This document shows, one piece after another, positions 1 to 7,147 of a stretch of DNA of 64,000 nucleotides (its first letter is position 1; the number at the start of each line of letters is the position of its first letter). This stretch comes from a bacterium (lineage in GTDB: Bacteria; Planctomycetota; JAFGQW01). Location: positions 544,792-608,791 of the forward strand of contig JAUHXU010000004.1 in NCBI GenBank assembly GCA_030426805.1, in the 5' to 3' direction. The notes under the pieces were generated by a model. The model ran no database searches and was not told where the DNA came from. It saw only the letters and a program-made list of their open reading frames with translations. The position numbers were made by a program, and so were the translations under genes.

Positions 1-193
1 GTTCGCGAGCGTCGCGGGTCGACGCCTCGGCGATGACGGCGACCGCTGGATCGTGGCGCCCGGCATCCAGGTCTACCCGACGCCGTCGCTGCTCCTCGAA
101 GCGAGCGCGCGGCTCCCGATCGCCCAGACGATCGACGACCCGCGGGGCGATTTCCGGTGGGGCGCGCTCGTCTCGATCAAGATTCTGTTCTGA
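1..193 (+). CDS. C-terminal end of an outer-membrane beta-barrel protein (5' end outside window)
   Basis: The frame is open from base 2 to a TGA at 191-193 and gives 63 residues. The fragment has alternating hydrophobic and polar residues typical of amphipathic beta strands (for example VAPGIQVYPTPSLLLEASARLP) and ends on phenylalanine, the usual terminal residue of Gram-negative outer-membrane barrels. A second barrel-like protein of similar style lies at 1069-1977, so the locus may carry two outer-membrane components. The stop is 27 bases before the next start, so the two are probably co-transcribed. The family cannot be named from this fragment. Confidence 0.6.
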   Translation, partial: FASVAGRRLGDDGDRWIVAPGIQVYPTPSLLLEASARLPIAQTIDDPRGDFRWGALVSIKILF

Positions 194-220
194 GCCCAGT
201 ACGACGCGAAGGAGCTTCGC

Positions 221-730
221 ATGGTCCCGTTCCGCTTCCGACCCGGTCGCATCGCAGCAGCCGTCCTGAGCGCCGCGTTCGTCGCCGGCTGCGCGACGGA
301 CGTTCCGACGCGCGCGACGCCCGTCACGACATCGGGCCTGCGCACGATCGACGTCTACGCCTACGGCCTCGAGTGAATGCCGTGAGTGAAGGCGGTCACA
401 GACGCCTTGCTGCGCCGGTCCGGCGTGGCCTCTGTCCGAGTCGATCTGCAGGCGAACCTCGTCCACATCGAGCCGGATCCCGGCGTCGCGTTCGCGCTCC
501 GGTCGATCCCCGACGCGATCGCGAAGGCCGGCTTCAAGCCGGGTCCGATGTCGATCACGGCCGTCGGCGCACTCGAGGGGGGCGGTGACGACCGCGCGTT
601 GCGCATCGCCGGCTGGCCCGACGCGATCCCCGCGGACGCCGACGTGGCCGTCGATGCCAACGGCCTCGCGCGAGCGGCGTTCGACTGGCGCGTCGACCCG
701 CCGCGGCTCCGCGCCGCCGTTTCCGATTGA
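221..730 (+). CDS. HMA-domain lipoprotein with two in-frame TGA codons (putative U-x-x-U selenoprotein)
   Basis: ATG 221 follows an AAGGAG site. The frame runs to TGA 728-730 (169 residues) if TGA at 374-376 and 383-385 are decoded. Residues 1-24 form a lipoprotein signal with lipobox VAGC, predicting an outer- or periplasmic-membrane-anchored protein. Residues about 42-110 match the heavy-metal-associated (HMA) fold: TIDVYAYGLE, then TGA-Met-Pro-TGA, then VKAVTDALLRRSGVASVRVD and, further on, AIAKAGFKPG. In the family this position reads G-M-x-C-x-x-C, so both metal-ligand cysteines are replaced by TGA (residues 52 and 55). The C-terminal ~55 residues are not recognised. Readthrough as selenocysteine is inferred; cysteine insertion by a suppressor tRNA is the alternative. 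If neither occurs, the gene is a 51-residue fragment plus a GTG-started 114-residue piece. Confidence 0.82.
389..408 (+). promoter_or_regulatory. Candidate SECIS-like hairpin for the first TGA (374-376)
   Basis: AAGGCG (389-394) pairs perfectly with CGCCTT (403-408) around an 8-base loop GTCACAGA. The loop begins with G, and GGTC spans the loop edge. There are 18 bases between the TGA at 374-376 and the loop. This meets the commonly used bacterial SECIS description (about 16-37 bases to a small loop with a G in its first two positions). The stem starts about where a ribosome paused on that TGA would end. Confidence 0.55.
409..429 (+). promoter_or_regulatory. Candidate SECIS-like hairpin for the second TGA (383-385)
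   Basis: GCTGCGCCG (409-417) pairs with CGGCGTGGC (421-429) in 9 base pairs, two of them G-U wobbles, around a GTC loop (418-420). The apex reads GGTC, the same core as the E. coli fdhF element recognised by SelB. The loop lies 32 bases after the TGA at 383-385, within the usual range. It abuts the first hairpin without overlapping it, so each TGA could have its own element. No folding program was run. Confidence 0.55.
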
Positions 731-754
731 CACATCAGCAACGGCTGATATATT
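727..754 (+). promoter_or_regulatory. Promoter with embedded ArsR-type operator
   Basis: TTGACA (727-732) and TATATT (749-754) are separated by 16 bases. The spacer holds the perfect inverted repeat ATCAGC-AACG-GCTGAT (734-749). A repressor bound there would block RNA polymerase, as expected for autoregulated ArsR-family genes. The -35 box overlaps the stop codon of the preceding gene. The -10 box ends 6 bases before ATG 761, so the transcript probably starts at the ATG and lacks a leader. Confidence 0.72.
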
Positions 755-760
755 TCGAGC

Positions 761-1090
761 ATGACGACGACCTGCTCGAAGACGGGCAACCTCAAGGCGA
801 AGCTCTTTCGCGGTCTCGGCGACGGCTCGCGCCTCGCGATCCTCGAGGCCCTTCGCGACGGCCCGCGCGTCGTCAGCGACATCGTCGACGCGACGGGACT
901 CACACAACCGAACACGTCGATGCACCTGGATTGCCTTCGCTGCTGCGGACTCGTCTCGCGAGAGCGCAAGGGACGCTTCGTCGAATACCGAATCCGCTCG
1001 GCGCGCATCCTCCGGCTGCTGCGCCAAGCCGACGCGGTGCTCGACGAGGTCGCGGAAGGAGTGAGCGCGTGCGGTCGGTATCGGGACTGA
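761..1090 (+). CDS. ArsR-family (CmtR-like) metal-sensing repressor
   Basis: 109 residues with a winged helix-turn-helix: LFRGLGDGSRLAILEAL, then TGLTQPNTSMHLDCLRCCGLV as recognition helix region, then a wing around RKGRFVEYRI. Cys58 and Cys62 form the C-x3-C pair in the recognition helix, and Cys104 lies near the C-terminus. This is the same layout as the Cd/Pb sensor CmtR (Cys57, Cys61, Cys102). Extra cysteines are at 5 and 61. It probably represses the downstream genes through the inverted repeat in its own promoter and releases DNA on binding a soft thiophilic metal. The actual inducer is unknown; the neighbouring copper ATPase makes Cu(I) or a co-toxic metal plausible. No Shine-Dalgarno sequence precedes the start. 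Confidence 0.88.
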   Translation: MTTTCSKTGNLKAKLFRGLGDGSRLAILEALRDGPRVVSDIVDATGLTQPNTSMHLDCLRCCGLVSRERKGRFVEYRIRSARILRLLRQADAVLDEVAEGVSACGRYRD

Positions 1091-1977
1091 TCACCCTGCT
1101 GATGCTCGGCGGCGCGGCGGCGGCGCAGGCAAACACGATCGACGTGCTCGACGGCGAGACGCTGTTCAAGGGCGGCTGGCTCTTCTCGCTCGAGTACGAC
1201 ATCACGCGAAAGTCGGGACTGCAGAACGGCAGCCGCCACGTGTCGGATCCGTTGCGTCGGAGCGAGGTGCACCAGGAGGCCGCGCTGTCGGGGCATTACG
1301 GGCTCCGGCAGGATCTGCAGCTGACCGCGATCGTGCCGTGGGTGCGCCGCGAACTCCGCCAATCCGGCGCCGGCCCGGAGCGACTGAACGCGAGCGGGCT
1401 CGGCGACACGTCGCTGATCGCGAAGTGGCGCTTCTATCGCTGGGACGCGGACAAGCAGACGATCAACGTCGCGCTCCTCGCGGGCCTGGCCGTGCCGACC
1501 GGCGCATACCGCGAGAAAGACCACGGCGTGCGCCTGCCGCCGGAACTCCAGCCGGGCTCCGGCTCGTGGGACCCCTCCGTCGGCGTCGCGGCCACCTATG
1601 AACCCGGCCGTTGGCGCTTCAACGCCGCGGCGTCCTACACCGACAACCGACAGAACCGCAGCGACTACCGCTTCGGCGACGAGGTGCTGATCGAACTCGA
1701 AGCGGGAAACCGCTTTTGGCTCGAGCCCTACCCGGGGCCATTCATGCGGTTCGACCTGACGACGCGCTACTACTGGCAGGCGCGCGGACGCCAGGACGGG
1801 CACATCGACCACATGACCGGGGGCGAACGGATCACCGTGGGGGGGACGCTCGCGTTTCGCCCGCGCCCGTCGCTCGACTTCCAAGTCGGCATCGAGCTAC
1901 CGGTCTACCAGGTGACGAAGAGCACACAACTCGCACTCGACTACTCGGCGTTCTTCGCCGTGGGTTTCCGCTTTTGA
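1069..1977 (+). CDS. Outer-membrane transporter-like beta-barrel protein
   Basis: 302 residues from GTG 1069, which follows GGAAGGAG at good spacing and overlaps the end of the repressor gene by 22 bases. An ATG-led longer frame upstream is only a frame overlapping the repressor. Residues 1-23 are a signal peptide (LITLLMLGGAAAAQA). The rest is strand-rich, with aromatic girdle residues and short polar turns, ending in SAFFAVGFRF, a typical barrel C-terminus with terminal Phe. It resembles the broad group of proteins annotated as outer-membrane transporters in heavy-metal loci. Its role here is probably passage or sensing of metal across the outer membrane; the substrate is not evident. Confidence 0.75.
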   Translation: MRSVSGLITLLMLGGAAAAQANTIDVLDGETLFKGGWLFSLEYDITRKSGLQNGSRHVSDPLRRSEVHQEAALSGHYGLRQDLQLTAIVPWVRRELRQSGAGPERLNASGLGDTSLIAKWRFYRWDADKQTINVALLAGLAVPTGAYREKDHGVRLPPELQPGSGSWDPSVGVAATYEPGRWRFNAAASYTDNRQNRSDYRFGDEVLIELEAGNRFWLEPYPGPFMRFDLTTRYYWQARGRQDGHIDHMTGGERITVGGTLAFRPRPSLDFQVGIELPVYQVTKSTQLALDYSAFFAVGFRF

Positions 1978-1990
1978 CAGGAGAAAAGCC

Positions 1991-2500
1991 ATGTCCTCGA
2001 ACCCCGTTCGCGGCGCACTGCTCGCGCTGACGACGCTCGTCGCAGCGTGCGCCGCCCCCGGCACCGAAGTGACCCGTCAGGATGGCGACTTCGCGTTGAT
2101 CGAGATTCAGCTCCAGGGCTGAACGTGAAACGAAGAACTGATCGGTCTCGACCGATTCATGAAGGGCCGGTACGGCTCTTCGCCACAGATTGACCTCGAC
2201 AAGCAGATCGCACGCACCCGTGTCGCGCAACCGATGCAACTCGACTTTCAGCTGATCGCGCGGCGGGTGCGGGAGAACAACATGGGCGTGGGGGGGATCC
2301 ACGTCGAATCGGACGTCACGTTCGACGACGGCCGCGTCGCGCTCCGAAGCGGGCAGTCGTTTCCGCTCGAGGGGGCGGCAACCGCGCCGGGGTGGGTGCG
2401 ACTCCGCGTCGTCGACTACGACGACCCGTCGAAGACACGCCTGGCAGTCGCCCCGGCCGCGACCCCGGCGCCGCAACCGGCGCCCGACGGCACGCCGTGA
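1991..2500 (+). CDS. Lipoprotein with two in-frame TGA codons (putative U-x-U selenoprotein)
   Basis: ATG 1991 follows AGGAG (1979-1983). The frame continues to TGA 2498-2500 (169 residues) if TGA at 2120-2122 and 2126-2128 are read through. Residues 1-20 are a lipoprotein signal with lipobox VAAC. The recoded part reads DFALIEIQLQG-U-T-U-NEELIGLDRFMKG, a strand, a metal-loop-like turn and a helix, with U44 and U46. After the TGA pair the frame stays open for 123 codons with normal composition (QLDFQLIARRVRENN, VTFDDGRVALRSGQSFPL). I do not recognise the family; the strand-UxU-helix start recalls an HMA-like ligand loop. It lies 14 bases after the barrel gene and overlaps the methyltransferase start, so it belongs to the same operon. 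Without readthrough the gene is a 43-residue peptide followed by an orphan 113-residue piece. Confidence 0.75.
2141..2156 (+). promoter_or_regulatory. Candidate SECIS-like hairpin after the second TGA pair
   Basis: ATCGGT (2141-2146) pairs perfectly with ACCGAT (2151-2156) around CTCG. If the top two pairs are open, the loop starts with G2145 and the apex reads GGTCT, as in the E. coli fdhF element. The distance to that loop is 16 bases from the TGA at 2126-2128 and 22 from the TGA at 2120-2122, so one hairpin could serve both. The fit is weaker than for the two hairpins at 389-429. Confidence 0.45.
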
Positions 2501-3087
2501 AGGCGGCGGTCGACTTCTTCGACCGCCAGTTCCGCGACCAGATTCGCGCGGGCGACTTCGCGCTCAACCCGTTCGAGCGCGAGGTCGCCGCCCACGCCCG
2601 GGGCCGGGTCCTCGACTACGGGTGCGGCCTCGGCAACCTGGCGCTGCACTGTGCGCGCGCAGGCCATCCGGTCACCGCCGTGGACGCGAGCCCGGCCGCC
2701 ATCGCGCACCTGCAGACGATCGCGGCGCAGGAGCGGCTGGCTCTCGACGCGATCGCGGCCGAAGCGACCACGGTCGAGTTGGACGGCCCGTTCGACACCG
2801 TCGCGTCGATCGGCCTGCTGATGTTCTTCGATCGCACGACGGCCGAAGCGCTGCTCGAGCGCACGAAGTCCCTCGTCGCACCGACCGGCATCTGCGCGGT
2901 CAACGTCCTCGTCACCGGCACGACCTTCGAGGCGGTCTTCGGCGGCGGGGACCGCTGGCTGTTCGACCCGGACGAGTTGCGCGCCGCATTCGACGGCTGG
3001 CGAATCCTCGTCGACCGGCGCGAGGACGTGGATGCGCCGGGCGGCACCCGCAAGGCGTTCTCGACGCTGATCGCCGAGCGGGGGTGA
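2497..3087 (+). CDS. Class I SAM-dependent methyltransferase (TehB/TPMT-like)
   Basis: 196 residues from GTG 2497, overlapping the stop of the preceding lipoprotein gene (GTGA), a sign of translational coupling. A longer upstream frame overlaps that gene and is rejected. Motif I is VLDYGCGLGNLALHCA (SAM-binding glycine-rich loop), followed by the acidic ribose-binding position in VTAVDASPAAI and motif IV around FDTVASIGLLMFF. Size and architecture resemble TehB and related chalcogen- or thiol-directed methyltransferases. In a metal locus it may methylate a toxic metal, metalloid or selenium/tellurium species, but the substrate cannot be read from sequence. Confidence 0.8.
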   Translation: MKAAVDFFDRQFRDQIRAGDFALNPFEREVAAHARGRVLDYGCGLGNLALHCARAGHPVTAVDASPAAIAHLQTIAAQERLALDAIAAEATTVELDGPFDTVASIGLLMFFDRTTAEALLERTKSLVAPTGICAVNVLVTGTTFEAVFGGGDRWLFDPDELRAAFDGWRILVDRREDVDAPGGTRKAFSTLIAERG

Positions 3088-3118
3088 CGCGGCGCGCGGC
3101 CGGTGTGAAGATGCGGTC

Positions 3119-5428
3119 ATGATCGCCCGCGAGACCGACCGCGATCCCGTGTGCGGGATGACCGTCACCGCACCGGACGCACCGACGCACGAACACGACG
3201 GCACGACCTGGCGGTTCTGCAGCGAGGGCTGTCGCGCGAAGTTCGCCGCCGACCCGGATCGATGGCTCGCGCCGGAGGCACCGGTGCAATCGGAGCCGCA
3301 ACCGGCGGGCACCCGCTACACCTGCCCGATGCACCCGGAGATCGTCCGCGATGCACCCGGTGACTGCCCGATCTGCGGGATGGCGCTCGAACCGATCGGG
3401 GCGCCGCCGGACGAGGACGACGATCCGGAACTCGACCGGATGCGGCGCGCGTTCCGGATCTCGGTGCCGCTCACCGCGGCCGTGCTGGCGATCGCGATGG
3501 GCGACATGATCCCCGGCGTCCGGATGCGCGCATGGCTCGGCGACGCGGTCTTCGGTTGGGCTCAGGCCCTGCTCGCGGCGCCGGTCCTGCTCTGGTGCGG
3601 GTGGCCGTTTCTCGTCCGTGCATGGCGTTCGATCGGCAATCGTCGTGCGAACATGTGGACGCTGATCGGCCTCGGCACGGTCGCCGCGTTCGGCGTGTCG
3701 CTGTTTGCGCTGCTCGCACCCGACGCACTGCCGCACGCATTCCGCGAACACGGCGGGGCGGTGCCGCTCTACTTCGAGGCCGCGGCGGTGATCGTCACGC
3801 TCGTGCTTCTCGGGCAGGTGCTCGAGTTGAAGGCGCGCGGGCGCACGTCGGCCGCGCTTCGCGACCTGCTCGACCTCGCGCCACCGACCGCTCGCCGCAT
3901 CACCGACGCCGGCGACGAGGAGGAGGTCGACCTCGACGAGGTGCACCGAGGCGACCGACTCCGCGTGCGGCCGGGCGAGAAGATCCCGGTCGACGGCGTG
4001 ATCGAGTCGGGGCGATCTTCGGTCGACGAGTCGATGATCACCGGTGAACCGATTCCGCAGGACAAGGCCGAAGGAGACGCGGTCACCGGAGGAACCGTCA
4101 ACGGCACCGGCGCGTTCGTGATGACCGCCGATGCCGTCGGGGACGAGACGCTTCTCGCGCGCATCGTCGACCTCGTCGCGCAGGCGCAGCGGTCGCGCGC
4201 GCCGATTCAGGGGCTCGCCGACCGCGTGTCGGCGTGGTTCGTGCCGACAGTACTCGTCGTCGCCGTGCTCGCGTTCGCCGGGTGGGCGTGGCTCGGACCT
4301 GCACCCACGCTCGCGCACGCGCTGCTCGCAGCGATCTCGGTCCTGGTCGTCGCCTGCCCGTGTGCGCTCGGCCTCGCGACGCCGATGTCGGTGATGGTCG
4401 GCATCGGGCGCGGTGCCGGCGAGGGCGTGTTGATCCGCGATGCCGAATCGCTCGAGCGCTTCGAGCGCGTCGAAGTGCTCCTGTGCGACAAGACGGGCAC
4501 CCTGACCGAGGGGCGCCCGGCACTCGAGGCGATCGAACCCGCCGACGGATTCGACGAACGCACGGTGCTCGAAGCGGTCGCGTCGCTCGAGGACGCGAGC
4601 GAGCACCCGCTCGCACGCGCGATCGTCGAGGGGGCGCGCTCGCGCGGCATCGAGCCGTCGACGGTCGACGGATTCGAGTCCGTCACGGGACGCGGCGTTC
4701 GGGGTCGCGTCGGCGGGCGGACGGTTCTCGTCGGAAACGGGCGCCTGCTCGAGGAGGCCGGCGTTCCGATCGATCCGGCCGTCGACGAGGCGATGGCCAC
4801 ACGGCAATCGGCCGGCGAGACCGTGATGCTCGTCGCGATCGACGGCGCGCCGGCCGGCTTGATCGCGGTCGCGGACCCGATCAAGGGCTCGACCGCCGAG
4901 GCCGTCCGAGCGCTGCAAGCGGCCGGGATCCGGATCGTCATGCTGACCGGTGACAACGCACGAACGGCATCGGCCGTGGCCGAGCGGCTCGGAATCGACG
5001 ACGTGCACGCGGACGCGCTGCCCGAGGACAAGCACGCGTTCGTCGAGCGGGAACAGAACGCGGGCCGGACGGTCGCGATGGCCGGAGACGGCGTCAACGA
5101 CGCGCCCGCACTCGCGCGCGCCGACGTCGGGATCGCGATGGGCACCGGCACCGACGTCGCGATGGAGTCGGCGAGCGTGACGCTCGTGCGGGGTGATCTC
5201 CGCGGGATCGCGACGGCGCACGCACTGTCCGGCGCGACGATGCGCAACATCCGGCAGAACCTCTGGTTCGCCTTCGCCTACAACGCGGCGGGCGTGCCGG
5301 TCGCGGCGGGCGTCCTGTATCCGCTGACCGGGTGGCTGCTGTCGCCGATGGTGGCCGCGGGGGCGATGAGCCTCAGCTCGGTCTCGGTGATCGGGAACGC
5401 GCTCCGGCTTCGCCGCACGCGCCTCTGA
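3119..5428 (+). CDS. copA: CopA-type Cu(+)-transporting P1B-1 ATPase with YHS and heavy-metal-binding N-terminal domains
   Basis: 769 residues. The N-terminus carries a YHS domain (about 9-50: DPVCGM, FCSEGC) and then a Cys-rich heavy-metal-binding motif (67-92: YTCPMHPE ... CPICGM) instead of the usual HMA domain. The core has TGEP (308-311), the CPC ion-binding triad (413-415), the phosphorylated DKTGT (Asp457), SEHPLARAI with the nucleotide-binding His-Pro, and GDGVND (656-661). The last helices contain N-x6-YN-x4-P and M-x2-SS, the signature of the Cu(+)/Ag(+) P1B-1 class. It exports monovalent copper from the cytoplasm. Position at the end of the repressor-barrel-lipoprotein-methyltransferase run suggests co-regulation. 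Confidence 0.95.
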   Translation: MIARETDRDPVCGMTVTAPDAPTHEHDGTTWRFCSEGCRAKFAADPDRWLAPEAPVQSEPQPAGTRYTCPMHPEIVRDAPGDCPICGMALEPIGAPPDEDDDPELDRMRRAFRISVPLTAAVLAIAMGDMIPGVRMRAWLGDAVFGWAQALLAAPVLLWCGWPFLVRAWRSIGNRRANMWTLIGLGTVAAFGVSLFALLAPDALPHAFREHGGAVPLYFEAAAVIVTLVLLGQVLELKARGRTSAALRDLLDLAPPTARRITDAGDEEEVDLDEVHRGDRLRVRPGEKIPVDGVIESGRSSVDESMITGEPIPQDKAEGDAVTGGTVNGTGAFVMTADAVGDETLLARIVDLVAQAQRSRAPIQGLADRVSAWFVPTVLVVAVLAFAGWAWLGPAPTLAHALLAAISVLVVACPCALGLATPMSVMVGIGRGAGEGVLIRDAESLERFERVEVLLCDKTGTLTEGRPALEAIEPADGFDERTVLEAVASLEDASEHPLARAIVEGARSRGIEPSTVDGFESVTGRGVRGRVGGRTVLVGNGRLLEEAGVPIDPAVDEAMATRQSAGETVMLVAIDGAPAGLIAVADPIKGSTAEAVRALQAAGIRIVMLTGDNARTASAVAERLGIDDVHADALPEDKHAFVEREQNAGRTVAMAGDGVNDAPALARADVGIAMGTGTDVAMESASVTLVRGDLRGIATAHALSGATMRNIRQNLWFAFAYNAAGVPVAAGVLYPLTGWLLSPMVAAGAMSLSSVSVIGNALRLRRTRL

Positions 5429-5824
5429 ACCGTCGACCCGTTTGCTCGACCGGAGTCCCGGCCGGATCATGCCCCAATATAACTTCCGATAATCTATCTT
5501 ATGTAAAACATAGCCAGGGGCCTCGAAACGGGCTGAAACCGGCCCGTAGCGTCCGAAAGTCGCCGGCCACGCGTCTCGGTGCCTTCGCCCGATCGGACGC
5601 TCCGCACCGCGGCCGGCGCACCCCCGCGCATCGAGACTTTTTGTTGAAATGCCCCCCTGCGGCCCCCATCATTCCCCGCTCGGCGGCGCAGGTCCCCGGA
5701 CAGCGACCGATTCGCGACGGGATTCGCGCCGAGCACCGGATCCGCAGCCTGACCGGAGCGCCCTCGACGTCCCGGCGGTGGCGCCCGGACCGAACGTTCC
5801 ACGCAAGAACCCAGAGGTCCCACA
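5429..5824. other. Intergenic region before rpmF with a sharp AT-rich patch
   Basis: No convincing gene in this 396-base stretch. Bases 5476-5513 are strikingly AT-rich in a GC-rich neighbourhood and contain -10-like TATAAC (5479-5484) and TAATCT (5490-5495) plus a small inverted repeat TATGT-AAA-ACATA (5500-5512). It probably holds the promoter of the rpmF-fab cluster with a leader of about 300 bases. No clear -35 box was found. Confidence 0.4.
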
Positions 5825-6004
5825 ATGGCCGTTCAGCAGAAGAAAGTCTCGAAGGCGCGCAAGAACAAGCGCCGTGCCCACCACGCGCTCGCGTACCGCC
5901 AACTCGCCCGCTGCAAGCAGTGCGGCGCGGCGACCCGACCGCACGCGGTGTGCAGCAACTGCGGACACTACCGCGGCAAGCCGATCATCGACATGGAAGG
6001 CTGA
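5825..6004 (+). CDS. rpmF: 50S ribosomal protein L32
   Basis: 59 residues, the usual size for L32. The N-terminus is basic (MAVQQKKVSKARKNKRRAHH), followed by a zinc-ribbon with two cysteine pairs, CKQCG and CSNCG, so this is the zinc-binding form. It is a structural protein of the large ribosomal subunit. It is followed 8 bases later by plsX; rpmF-plsX linkage is widespread and couples ribosome and phospholipid synthesis genes. Too short for many gene callers but unambiguous. Confidence 0.95.
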   Translation: MAVQQKKVSKARKNKRRAHHALAYRQLARCKQCGAATRPHAVCSNCGHYRGKPIIDMEG

Positions 6005-6012
6005 TCGCCGAC

Positions 6013-7077
6013 GTGCTGATCGCGCTCGACGCCATGGGCGGTGACTCCGCCCCCCGCGAGACGGTCGCGGGGGCGGTTCGTGCCGTCACCCAGCCGGTGC
6101 CCGGAGTCTACGCCGACGAGTCGCTGCCGGACGACTTCGGTGTCGCTCTGGTCGGTGACCGCGCCGCGCTCGAGCCGCTCCTCGACGAGATGATCGCCGA
6201 GGCGGCCGCGGCCGGTGCAGACGCCGATGCCGTGCGTGCCCGGATCATCGTCGAGCACGCCTCGCAGGTGATCGGCATGAGCGACTCGCCGGTCGAGGGA
6301 CTCAAGCGCTACCCCGACTCCTCGATCGCACGCTCGGTCGGCCTCGTGGCGGCAGGCAAAGCTGCCGCAGTCGTGACGGCCGGCAACACCGGCGCGTCGG
6401 TCGCGGCGACGCACCAGGCGCTCGGACGCATCAAGGGCATCCGACGCCCCGGCATCGCGGTGCAACTGCCGAGCCTCGGCGAGAAGCCCGCGCTCGTCGT
6501 CGACGTCGGCGCGACCGTCAAGTGCCAGCCGATCCACCTCTTTCACTTCGGTGTGATGGGCCACATCTTCGCGCGCTCGGTGATGCACATCGAGAAGCCG
6601 CGCGTCGGCCTGCTCAACATCGGCGAGGAAGACGCGAAGGGAAACGAACTCGTCCGCGCGACGCGCGACCTGTTCGCCGAATCGCCGCTTCACTTCATCG
6701 GCAACATCGAGGGCCAGGACATCTCGCGCGGCAAGTGCGACGTCGTCGTGTGCGAAGGCTTCGTCGGCAACGTGGTCCTCAAGGTCAGCGAAGGCATCGC
6801 CGAGTTCCTGACCGAAACGCTCGGCAAGCTCGGACGCGAACTCGGGTCGGACAGCGCGCTCGCGCTCGTCAAGAACCTGCGCGAGCGGACCGACTTCTCG
6901 ACCTACGGCGGCGCGATCCTGCTCGGCGTCTCCGGCACGTGCATCATCTGCCACGGCCGCAGCGACCGGCGCGCGATCGCCAACGCGATCTTCCAGGCGC
7001 TCACGCACGCGCATGCACAGGTCACCGAGCGCATCACGCAGGGACTGAGCTCGGACGTGCCGACCGGCGCTCGCTGA
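6013..7077 (+). CDS. plsX: Phosphate acyltransferase PlsX
   Basis: 354 residues from GTG 6013, just after rpmF; the upstream in-frame extension overlaps rpmF and is rejected. The start MLIALDAMGGDSAPRETVAGA is the diagnostic N-terminus of PlsX, and the length matches the family (about 350). Other conserved stretches are TAGNTGASVAATHQ and NIEGQDISRGKCDVVVCEGFVGN. The enzyme converts acyl-ACP to acyl-phosphate for the first step of glycerophospholipid synthesis at the membrane surface. Confidence 0.96.
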   Translation: MLIALDAMGGDSAPRETVAGAVRAVTQPVPGVYADESLPDDFGVALVGDRAALEPLLDEMIAEAAAAGADADAVRARIIVEHASQVIGMSDSPVEGLKRYPDSSIARSVGLVAAGKAAAVVTAGNTGASVAATHQALGRIKGIRRPGIAVQLPSLGEKPALVVDVGATVKCQPIHLFHFGVMGHIFARSVMHIEKPRVGLLNIGEEDAKGNELVRATRDLFAESPLHFIGNIEGQDISRGKCDVVVCEGFVGNVVLKVSEGIAEFLTETLGKLGRELGSDSALALVKNLRERTDFSTYGGAILLGVSGTCIICHGRSDRRAIANAIFQALTHAHAQVTERITQGLSSDVPTGAR

Positions 7078-7147
7078 CGCGACGCGCTCGCACGAAGTCG
7101 CCGGCCCCACGCGGGCGCTCATGCGCCCGATCAACAGGAGTGTCGTC

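Noticed and set aside
221..730. Pseudogene or sequencing error in the HMA gene
   Set aside because: No frameshift, and both TGA codons fall exactly on the metal-ligand cysteine positions; a second gene nearby shows the same kind of TGA pair.
221..2500. Genome-wide reassignment of TGA to an amino acid as the explanation of the in-frame TGA codons
   Set aside because: Many genes here end at TGA at the expected family length (plsX, fabD, fabG, acpP, fabF), so TGA is a normal stop.
2912..5470. 852-codon open frame antisense to the copper ATPase gene
   Set aside because: It mirrors a clearly real gene with all P1B-ATPase motifs; its product is Arg/Asp-rich low complexity, as expected from GC-rich codon bias.
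5429..5824. N-terminal extension of PlsX (open frame from 5332)
   Set aside because: It passes through rpmF in another frame; the PlsX family N-terminus begins at GTG 6013.
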